This document shows positions 48,501 through 60,500 of a stretch of 64,000 bases of DNA, piece by piece (the first letter of the stretch is position 1; the number at the start of each line of letters is the position of its first letter). The notes beneath the pieces were generated by a model. That model did not search any database, had not been told where the DNA came from, and was given only the letters and a program-made list of their open reading frames with translations. This DNA is from Arcuatula senhousia (Eukaryota > Mollusca > Bivalvia > Mytilida > Mytilidae). The stretch lies in contig OZ020309.1 in the NCBI GenBank assembly GCA_963971305.1, forward strand, positions 8,921,001 to 8,985,000, read 5' to 3'. Position numbers and translations under genes: made by a program.

Positions 48501-51500
48501 AACAACTGTTTAAAATTGATATGTTCCTTTGATTGTATCCTGTAAGTGTACTGATTGCTGCGGTAAAAACTTTAAATTTTGTGCAATATGACAATTATTT
48601 GCTTAAATCAAGGAATTAAATTTAACCAAGGAATTCGAGTACTTTAATTCCTTGATTTAACATTTAATACAAATTTTAAAAAGCTCTTAACTTTATTCCT
48701 GTGACAGCCTATCTTTTTAGAATATTATCTGATGTAAAATGCATTTTTGAAATTTGGAAAATGTATATGCATTCGTTGGGTATTTCCTTTAAGTATTTAT
48801 GTAAAAAATTGCCGCCTAAAATTATTTATATTTCATTGCTTAATATCTTTAAAACACATTCCCACTATACTAGCAAACTATCTCGGTTCCCCCATGTGCG
48901 TCACTTATGGTTAGCTCGCATATAATTCTTTTCGGGAAGTATTGTTGATTAGATTTTGAAAGGTGCGAAATTTTGCACTTCAAACACTCATATCTCCGTT
49001 ATTTGTCAACGGATTTTGATCAGATTTCTTGCGTTGATCTTAGAAAATTAAAAACTTTGAAATAAGATAAAGTTGTTATGACCGTTTTAGTTGCACTTTA
49101 ATAAACAACAAAGGGGTATTCATTCTTTCTTGAACCGGAAGTTGTCATGCCCAGAAAAATTATAATAAAAGAGCTTTTTCTGGGTTCACCAGCCATTCCG
49201 CAATATTGTGAAAAAGATGTATTGTTTAGAACAGTCTTTATTTTTTTAATATAAAAAGTGTCATCTGATGATTAACAGGCCTGTCTTCCAGAATTCCAAC
49301 CAGTACCTCCTCGTGGTGGAAGACGGGGGGCCCTGCATCCATCAATAACAAAGGATACTATTGAGCAGCTAACACTCAGGGCGGTGGTGTGTCATGGGCT
49401 GGACGACCTATGGCACATAGCGAGTCTATACCTGTATAGGTAATAGTCGATGCAGAGGGGCATTTCCCTATAGTCACGACTATAAATACCTATCAGTTGC
49501 AGCAATTAACAAGCCTGGATTCAGAGGACTTATTAAGGGCGTGCAGTTACTAAAACGGGCAAAAATTAGATATTTGCCATCAAATGAAAAAAATACCCCT
49601 AAAATTTGCAGCTCTCTCACTAGACGAATAATGTTTTCACATACCCTTAAACTAACGTCCTGGATTCACCCCTGATTAACAAAAATATTTAGTCCTGAAA
49701 TTGTCCTCCCAAACTAAATCGTAAAATAAAATAGTCTCAAACATAAGTTGGTTTCATTACAATAGGAAATGATTTATATGCTATACCAAATTAATACTTC
49801 ACTCACCTCCTAAAACATGCACTTCGAAGGCTCTAAACACAGTTCCACGTCTATTGGTTAGTATACAAACAAATGTTGTGCCATCTGTCATTTCATCAAC
49901 ATAAATCTCAAAAGACGTGTCAGTCAATTCATCCACGACACCATGTCTTATTTTCAGCACCGTGCTATAGTCCACAGCATGATTGTCATCACTGATACAG
50001 TTAAATGTATGGTTACTGCCCAGGGAAACTGTTAATACATCTTGTAGAGGTGGTATGCTTGGTAATGCTGCAGCATATATATTGAAAGGTCAGGCAAAGG
50101 AAAAAAATTGATTTCAAATGAAAGAAGTTTAGTACTTGTTACTGATTGACAGACAAAAAGACAAACATTTGCAAGCAACATAAAATCTCTTTTTTTATCA
50201 TAATGAATATGTATACAAAGTTTCATGACGATATGGAATGTTAAATTGATATGGAGGGAAAAATAGACAAACAAACCAAACAACTCTACTTTTGTAGCCA
50301 AAGCATTAATATCCATGTGAGATATCAAAATGGCCAGTGTGATTAAACAAGAAGTAGGTGAATGACCGGCATGAAACTTAATCCCACAAAAAAAGCACCA
50401 ATAAGTGACCCTATGCTGATGCTACATACCAAATTTAAAGCGGCAAGCCATGATATTCTAATGTTATGAAACTATTTTCGAAGCCTGATCACGAGTCCTC
50501 TGATTGAAATAAACCATAAATTATTTCAAGAACTATCTTTTTGTGAAATCTGGTCCCCAAAAAAATAACTGTTGTTAAGATTTGTTTTTGCTTCAGTATT
50601 TTTTTTTTTACTTACGGACTTGACTTGAATCAACAAATACAACATCTCCAGGAAAAATATCTTCTACTATGTCAAGGCTACTGTTACCACTCTGGTATTG
50701 TGTATAGCTGGTAACCAGTTGAATAAATGAGCTGCTGTCATGATTTGATTGGTCACTGATCACCATGGTGATGTCAACTTCAGGAACAAACAAACTGTTG
50801 ATAAACTTATAAGATGAAGTCCAGTAGGGCATTATCAACAAAAAACTTAGTAATTTTCAAAAATATTTGGATTGCACAAAATTTTAATATGCACATTCTC
50901 AAACTGTACCAAATAACTGTGAACAATTCTAGATTTGTACCCCGGATAGTTTTGGAAGATGATATATGACCATTAAGGTAGAGAGTGGCACTTGGGTCCA
51001 AAATGAATTTGCCTATAGATTTTCTTCAAAATTGGCATGTCCAAAATGATGTACTCTTTCATAATTTGATTCAAATTCATGGGTTTCTTATCAACTTTTC
51101 GAGTTATATCAAATTAAAGTATCAATATTCTACTATGAATTTATATAGGAAAAGCCATAAAAATACACAAAAATGTTCCATTACTATATTTCCTGTCAAT
51201 AGATTTTCCTCATTTTTTTACATTTTATAGATATTGCAACAATTCATCATCTTATTTAAAGTTCGGATTCTTTACTTGATTTTTACGTACAAGCAAAGAT
51301 AGGAGCCAAAAACGATGATTTTTCATGATTTTTGCCAAATTACCTCCCTTGACCATACCTTAGCTAAGAATTTATACTACTTTAAGAATACAAATTTTAC
51401 TCATATCGATAAAATGTGCCTAAACTAGGTATAAAGATTCTAAAAAAACAAAAATCTCAAAATCTTTTTCAAATTTTATTTAATTTTGGGCAAGTCACAT

Positions 51501-54500
51501 GACCACTGTCCTTCACTTTAAATGGCTTTACACATAAAAGTTCTATAGAACAACATGCCAATAAAAAGCTACGCCGAGCGCAGCATGATACGACCGCAAC
51601 AAGTTGAACCCTGTACATTGGAGGCCCAATATGGATAGTCTATTGCTTTTGTCACATGCAGCCCATGGTGGACTTACAAAGATTTTTGACACATGCATCC
51701 CATGGTGGACTTTAAAATGCACATTTAACACATATATATTTATATTAACATTTAATAGAAAAATCTTATTTCTATATTAATTGACATTTTTGGCCCGTTT
51801 TAGCCATCTTTTGGCCCCTTTTTTTAAAAGGTTAGGACCACAAACCCCAAATGCAATAAAAAGCTTCCTTCAGTGGATATAATCATCATATTCAAACTTC
51901 ATATCAATCAGCTAAATTTCCTGTGTAAAAACATTTGCCTTGAGCTACTTTTAAAAATGGCATTTTTGCCCCTTTGACCCCTAATATCTCAAAAACAGTA
52001 AGAGATATTGCAAATCTGATTGAAAAATGCAGGCAGGGATTTTCACAAGGATTCCAATGAAAAAAAGATTTTGAAAATCGGACCACAAATAAAAAAGTTG
52101 ATTTTTTGGGTGTGGCCTATCTTTGGCCCCCTGTAACAATGTAACAGTTCGATATACATCAAAACCTTTGACACATTTTGTTGACAGAATTTAATGAGGA
52201 ATTCAATAAAAAAAGAATTTTAAAAATCAAATGAATAATAAACATTCTACAACAGTTTTGTCAATACACCCGTTTTAGCCCCTTTTGGCCCTTTTTTCCA
52301 AAACGGTAGGGGCCACCAACCCCAAATACAATAGGAACCTTCTTCTAGTGGTTAGAAACATCATATCAAAATTTCATAACAATTGGTCAATATTTACTCA
52401 AGTTATCGCACGGAAACCAAATGTCCCCAGACGACGACAACGACGACGACGACGACGACATCGCCATACCATTATACGATCGCAAAAAATTTGCGGTCGT
52501 ATAAAAATCAAGAGGCTGATTCATGTAGTAGCCCCAAACACTGTGACAGAAAAATTTATGATGCCCTCGGAAAATGGGAAACACAAGAGGTCAAATGGTG
52601 CCAAAGTAACCCCTATATGCATATGCCGCTTTGCTATACTGTGCAAGCAACATAGAAAAATAACGTTTTTGGGGGATTTTCATTTTACTTTACACGATCT
52701 CAATTTGTTATGTTTAACAGCTGTACCAAATTTCATTTTTATTCATCGAAACACTTGCAAATTATCCAGGATCCATTGTAAAAACAAACAGACAGACTCC
52801 AAACCAAAAGGATGATATTACATATAACCTGTTTACATTGTAAATTGACCATCATAGTTTTGCCCTTAGCTATATATATTTGAATTTTGTTTGGCTTTAT
52901 GCATTTTGCACATCTTTTGAATTGTGGATTTCCTTGGTTTGGGTTCTAGTGCTGCTGATGAGGAATAATTTTCCGAAATGCCATACATCTCATAAAAATT
53001 AATTACAGTTGGAGTTAACATATGTGTTGTGGTCTCATGTTCATTTACTCCATATCCTTTCTGAAATTATTAAGTATTAAAAGTATACACAGTACAAACC
53101 TATATGACACATCTACAGCTGCACTTCCAAAACTCTGGAAACCACTTGAATTTACAATCTGAAAGTAAGATACATGCCTGTATCTTCCATTAACACAGTT
53201 CATGTCTAATCTTTTGGGCTCAAATATTAAGTGGCAGATTTAAGGGACCATAAGGAGGTTTGAAGCAATCATTCTGTAAATTCTTAAGGTTCAGTAAGAG
53301 TAAAATCACTGAAGTGTAAGGAGTTTAGCTAAGGCCTCAGGTTAATCAATTGATCCCTTTTTTTGCTCAAATGTATAGAATTTATTTGTATTGGTTAAAA
53401 AAATATTATTTCAGAAAATTGACTTTTTAGCAGTTTCTGAAAATTTTAACATTTTTTAAGATTTTGTTTGACATAATTTACAATCTTGACATATCTAAAT
53501 ATAGCCATGCAGAGTTCATTATACTGACCGACAGAAATGCATTGATCTTTCCTACTAGCTCACCAGAGCCTGTATCATTTACCATCTGTAAAACCTCAGA
53601 GGTATTAAAATGTTCTGAAAAACTTTCTAAAAAAGATATATATTATCATCAAACATTATATAAGAAAAAACATCAATGCCCTTACAGAAAGCCATTTTAA
53701 ATGAAATTGCATCTTAGTTCTTTTTTCTAAACATTGAATATACATAAAATTGGTATTCTGCATTTCTAAATATGTTAAATAGCAACTTTAAATTACCGTA
53801 TAAGTGGTTATTTTCGCGGTGATTTAATTTTCGCTTTATTCGCGACCAACAACGGGGCGCGAAAATTAAAACTCGCGAAATATTAAATGCCTGTATAAAG
53901 TGTTATAATATATTCTAAAACGCGAAATATATATTACGCGTAAATAAAATCATCCCCTTTTTCAACAAAATCGCGAAGTTTTCCACCCGCGAAAAAAAAA
54001 CCACTTATACGGTAACTCATGTATACAGTTTTCAATCTTAGTATCGGTATTGAAATACCTGGTAGCAATCTATCAAATGAATACTATGTTAATTCAGCTG
54101 TCTTATCACCTGCATCGCCGAAGGCAAAGCAGGTCTGTTTGTCCGTCTGTTATGTTATAGGGGTGCCTGTCTTGTTTTATCTGAATCTCAAAAACCAAGC
54201 ATTAAATGTTTCTAAAATTTTACAAAGTGATGACAGATAAATTGAAGATGTGCACATCCCATTTTTTCCAAAATAACTTTAGTTCTGGTTGACTGATTGA
54301 TTGCTGTGAAATTTTACAGATACGATCCTGTGGTTTTGAATATTTTGAATATTTTTCAATATCCTCGCCCTTTATCCATTAAGAGGCTGTCCAAGCAAAA
54401 CCCAGGCAATAGCTGGCACATGACAAATTTTGTTTTTCCAAAATTTTCATTGATAAGTAATAACTTAGATATAATTTATATAGAATGCATTGAAAATATG

Positions 54501-57500
54501 CAAAAATAGGGAGATAACTCTTGCATATTTGCAAAATTTGGTTGCTTTGTTCATGAACTTTAAGGCAGAATCACAAATCATCCATGTTGCTTTCAAACGA
54601 ATCCTGGTGATTTTTGTTTTATATATGAGTCCAAAAATACATTAAAACAATAAATTTGCTGGGATAAAATTGTTTTTGTCCCATTTTAAACTTTTTTTGC
54701 TAGGTTTAATATTTGTCATAAATTAAATTTCTTCTTTATCCCACCTTTATTGCTAATTAAGCAATTACAGGGTCAATAAGGGTAAAAATTGATTTTTTAG
54801 TATGAAAAAGACATCACCTTAGAAGCTCACATTGACTCTTTGATTGGAAAAAAATATTACTATATCACTGTGCAAAATACCGTTAATCTGCACCCCTTAT
54901 TACTAAGTTTGAAATGGATTTTAGCATTCAAAAAAGATGTGATGGAAAGACAGACAGACAGACCCCACCCAACAAAGTGAAAGCTATAGGCTTCTCCGAT
55001 TCTTAAATGCCAGACCCTAGTAAGTATCCAAGAAAAAAAACAACACAAGTAACTTCTGTTGATTCATTTACTTTTGTGGGTATAAATTTTTGTGGTTTTC
55101 TCAAAAAAAAGACATTTCGTTGGATTGTTAATTTCGTGGTTTGGTCATGTGGCTTATAGGAATCAATGTAAAAATAACACTTCGTTGGATTCTTATTTTC
55201 GTGGTTGACTGTTATCCTCAAAAACCATGAAAGCTGGTACCCCAGGAATAATAATGAAACCATAGAATATTTTTCATAATCACCATAAGACACAGTCAAA
55301 TTAGCCAATGGAAGATCGTTAGGATCTATTTCCTCTACAGGATACAGCAGATATAAAAGGTCATCCTGGAAGCTTGGAATGTTGGTGTCTTTCGTTACCT
55401 TCATGACACCAGAGTAAGACTTCACTACTTCTCTGTTAAAATAATATCATTTCACAAAGTTTAGCTTGACAAAACAAAGAATATTGTGATGTACTTATTG
55501 CATGTAAATTTCAATCAAAACCCATTGAGTGGTTTAGGAGAAGTTGTGCTTACAAGATATGTGGAAAGACCGACAAAGAGACAGACAGGGTGATTGCTAT
55601 ATACCCCACCCAAAACTTTATAAATCTGTTCAAGTAAGAAATGGCCATATTTCTTATTATAAGAAAAATGTTAGCAACAGACATGAAATCAAATCCCACA
55701 TTATGGGAGCCCCCCCCCCCCCCCCCCCCCCCGATGTAGTATACCAAATTTAAAGTGGCTGTGATTAGAAGTTGCATAGAAAACTGTTACAAAATTTTCT
55801 TTCCTGCCCTCCGCTTAACATTTATCATTTTATAACCCGAATTTGTCAGTCTGTGAAATAAAGCCCAAATTATTTTTTAAAGGAATTAAGTAAGTGAAAA
55901 ACTTAAACTATATAAACCACACAATGAAGGAACCAATGCTGATATGCTGCTGAATATTAGATATAATGAAACTATGATAATTCTTTCACGAACGAAAAAA
56001 CATGTTTTATTTTTAGTAACAGCAGCCATGTTTCTTATGAGATGAATTTTAAATAGCGACCTTTTGTTGCCAATATGCTATTAATCATTCTTTCAAATTA
56101 TAGTTTTTATAGATGAAGATTTGATAAACTATAAATGCCCAAACACAGACCACAAAAAATGGACAACAGGTAACTACGGACAAATTAAATGATGGCATAA
56201 GCTCACATGGCCATTTTCCATGTGAGTTAATAAAACACATGTGAAAGAAATGAAAATCGTTAAAAAAATTAAATTTGTTTGCAGAAATTACTAATTCAAC
56301 TTTTCTTATTTGGTTTATTTGGAGGTTTAACCCCACAATTTCTTTTGAAATGCCTGTACCAAGTCAGGACCATTGCAATCTTTAAGATCTCCAGTATGTC
56401 TTCCTTGTCTTTTCTCTCAGACATTTGAGATTGATTCTCCAACCTCAGTGATTTTTTCTTACAAAATAGCTGATTTCAAATAAACAATTTTTGACCAACA
56501 GATAAGTCTTACCTTGCACAAGAAATCACTAAAATTCTCTAGTATGTCTTCCTTGTTTTGTCTTTTCTCTTGGACATTTGGTCCACCAACTTCATTATTT
56601 TTTTCTTACAAAATGGTTTTTGACAGAGAGATAAATCTTACCTTGCGCCAGTAATCATAATTTCCTGGAAATGTGTTCTAAAAGTACTCCTCTTATAAAA
56701 TGTGTCCAGCTGTTAGAGTAAAAAACAAAACAAAAATTGGACTAGATCATCTTTTCTGTATAAAATCAAAATTGTGGCTTAATAGTTTAATGATGATGCC
56801 ATCTTCCAGAAGAGGACATATTGAAGCATTATTTTACACCCCTTATGCATATACAAGCTTGCACAATGATAAAAACATTATCAAGATGTGGTAGTACTGT
56901 ATAAAAGCTTATTTTCTAGGGGAAAATGTATCTGTTTAAAGTAAGGCTTATTTTCAAGGGGAAATTTTTTTTATGTATCTCTATCATGATAGCTATACTC
57001 ATCTTATGAAGAGTTTCTGGCAAAAGCTTGACAAAAATGGGTCAAAGACGGTAGTTGCTGAGAAAACTGTTACAAAATTTTCTACTATTGACCATCAATG
57101 TCAAAAATTAACTAAGTTGATAAACAGGAAGTACATGAGCAACAGGCCTGAAATCAAATCTCAAGTTATGGGAGTCCATGTTGATGCTTCATACCAAATA
57201 TCAAAAGGCTGTGATTAGTAGTTGCTGAGAAAACTGTTACAAAAATGTTCTGCTATTGACCATTAATGTCAAAAATTAACTAAGTCGGTTAACAGGATAT
57301 AGAAAACTTTCTACTATTGAACATCAATGTCAAAAATTAACTAAGTAGATAAACAGGAAGTAGATGAGCACATAAAAAGACGTTGCAGGGGCATACAAAA
57401 TGAAACATATGCACTGTACATGTATTTTGTATTTGAAGATACATACCTGAAGTTCAAAGTACTGTTTAATTTCCTCTGACTCAGACAGGTGAGCGTAAGA

Positions 57501-60500
57501 AGGAATCCATCTTGCATAGAGTTGCAAGGATCCAAAGTAGACGTCTATAACAAACAAAGTAAAATTAAGTAATTTAAAAATAAATACATAAGAGCGTCAG
57601 CAGTTTTTGATGTTTTCATACTGCAATATCCGAAATATCTATTTTCTAACTGTTTTATCATTTAGCTTTTTCCATTAAGGAATGAACACAATATAATTTT
57701 AAAATATTATTTCAAATAGACAGAAAAAATATTGTGGTCATTTCTTATAAATTAATTTCAATTACACATTTCTTTTTTCAAAAATGGTATGATAGGAACA
57801 AAAAAGTTTTTAACAATTATTAAATTAAACTCCCTATTTTGAACCCCACTTGTTCAAAAACCTCATCCATTGAGAAATAACACAAGTTTTCAAATTGTAA
57901 ACATTTCATCTGTATATCATGTTCTTATCTATGCTTGAAGCATGCAGATTGATCTTGATCTAAATTAATTTATTTGTAATTGTTTCAAGTATTACAAAAC
58001 ATTCTGCCCAGTTTTCTTCAGCATTGATTGATCATATAAAGTACTGCGTTTTCATTATTGAAGCTTATTTAGGATACATTTGGATATGGGATATTCACAT
58101 GTTTTATTCATGGGATACAGGATATTTGAGGCAAACATACAGGGATATGGGATATTTTTGGATCCATTTTATTTTTACAGATATGGGATATTGGAAAAAC
58201 ACTTTTTCAGATACGAGATACTCGATGAAAAATTTGTGGGGAAATGGGATATTGGTATCCCCCTTAAAAAAGCCACATTATTATTCATAGGGAATCAATT
58301 TTTGTGGTTTTCCTTGACCAATGAAATTCTATGCCTCACAAAAAAGAAATATTTGACAGTTATCTCCTTTGCTGAAGACTTCAGAACCACAAATTTAAGA
58401 ATCCATGAAATAATCCGTTATTATCAGACCACAAAATTTTGAACCCCTGAAAATACATCAATTCACAGTAACTTACATCCAACAATCACTTCCGTTTCAT
58501 CCCAATCAATTTCTCCATCCTTATTTGTCCCTTGACATCGATAAACAGCACTGTCACTATCAGTCAGACTGTAGATGGTCAAATTAGGATTTTCTGTCGT
58601 TACCTCTGAATATTTTAGAGGATCTGACGTTACAAGTTTTCTTCCACCATCTTTTATCTTGTACCAGGATACTGACTGTACTTCGTCATCGAAGATCAAG
58701 CAGTGAAGCGTGACAGTATCTCCGTAGCATACAAAATACTCTTCCACTGGAGTGATAACTGTGAACTCCTCTATAACAGCAGGACAGGTCAAGTTTTAAA
58801 AATTAAAACATTTTCTTTTATAACATCACTGTAAACTATGTATAGATTAAAGGATGTATTCTTCTTAAGTTTCAGTCTCGTTTACTCTTGATTTTTACTT
58901 ATTTTTTGATGTCTTAACATTGGCCTAAAGAGGCACATTTTTGGCTGTAGGGAACTAAAATGCACACCAGCATATTGTTTTCAAATATGGTCTTCCCAGG
59001 ATCTTAGCATTTCAAAAAATGTAGGTCTGGGGAAAAACTTAAAGAAAATTTTGACCTTTCAGAAAAAGACATCCTAAAAAAAATTCTTAAATGGAAAAGT
59101 GTTATTTTCTCAAGTATTGTATTGCTTATTTCCTTAGTTTTGCTTTTACTATATACTAGGTTTATTGTCCTTTTAAAAAAGCAAGAGTTGACACTAGAGT
59201 ATGTGTCGCCTGTTGGCATTATTGAAATACCGAGTTATTCAACTATTCATTCATTAATTTTCAACATTTTCCCATGGACCAACTTAAGTGATTCTAGATA
59301 TCATAGTCATTGAGAAACAGACTTAACATAAAAGATTAAACACAAAAAACAATATTAACAGTCATTTAGTGTAGAAATGAGGTCAGGTTCAGATGACATG
59401 GTGGCAAATGCAAAAACCCTAATCTAATTCATCGATATCCTAAATATCAGAAGCCAAGCTATTATACATTTCAAGAAATTCATTTTACATAAAAGTCTTA
59501 CAAAGAAGTTTACAGCCTAAAAAAGACCTAAGTTCACAAAATCACTGAAGGGTAAAAATGAGGTCAAGGTCCCACTTCATAGTGCAGATGCATAGACCAT
59601 AACATCTACTGTCTGTATACTCAATATCAGAGACCTAGCTATTATACTTTTAAAGAAATTGGTTGTCCACAAAAGTCTTACAAAAAAAATTATGGTCTGA
59701 AAAAAAGACATACATTGTAAGTTCAAGGTCACAGGGCATGGTGACAGTTGCGTAGACTGCAACCTCAACTGTCTGTATACCCAATATTAGATGCCTAACT
59801 ATTATACTTTTCAAGCAATTCATTATCCACAAAAAAGACCTTAGTTCACAGAGTCACTGGAGCATGTAATGTGGTCAGGGTCACACTGTATGGTAATAAT
59901 TCCATAGACCATAACTTCAACTTTCTGTATACTAAAATTAGATGCCAAGTTATTATACTTTTAAAGCAATTCATTGTCCACAAAAGTCTTACAAAAAAGT
60001 TTACGCTGCTGTCAGAAAGTAAAGCCTATGTCTCACCTTACACAACTATTGGTTGCAAGTGAGACAAAAAAATCTGTCATGGTAAAAAATGGCCAGATTT
60101 CATTCAACAGGAAGTAGGTGTGCAACAGACCTGAAATCAAATCCCAAATAATGGGACCCCACCCTAATGCTGTATACCAAATATCAAAAGGCTGTATAGG
60201 TAGTTGCTTAGAAAACTGTTAGGAAAAATTCTTCCCTGCCCCCTGCTTTAACAAATAACTAGGCTCCAGTGAAACAAAAGTCAAAGATAATGATTTCCAT
60301 TGTGATTTTTTAAATTGCCGTTTCTTTAATGTTGGTTATGTCGCGTCCATATTCCACATCCCTTTTATTGTTTATTCATATTTGTGCTTTAAACACAATA
60401 TTATCAAGTTGGTAAGGAAATTTACTGATAAACTTACTAATGGAAAGATAAAATGGCTGACTGCGACCAACACCAGCACTATTCTCTGCTTCACAGATGT

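Larger units (their letters stand above)
45720..49200 (-). repeat. Family G repeat interrupted by a TTAA element
   Basis: 45720-46013 and 49102-49200 are the two halves of a repeat that is present uninterrupted, in the opposite orientation, at about 62960-63480 (shared TTCAATTCTGGAAATATTTC, ATTTTTCTGGGCATGAC, TTTGTTGTTTATTAA). Confidence 0.75.

Noticed and set aside
45720..49200. Possible single 3.5-kb element bounded by family G halves
   Set aside because: The intact family G copy at 63 kb and the TTAA duplication show two separate layers.
52285..52815. 176-codon plus-strand open frame, the longest in the window
   Set aside because: Spans the end of family D, its (GAC)n tract (poly-Arg), the terminal hairpin and flanking sequence; not coding.
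58024..58442. Plus-strand frames of 88 and 120 codons rich in Gly-Tyr
   Set aside because: Produced by GGGATAT-type repeats and a MITE; no domain and in the intron of the minus-strand gene.
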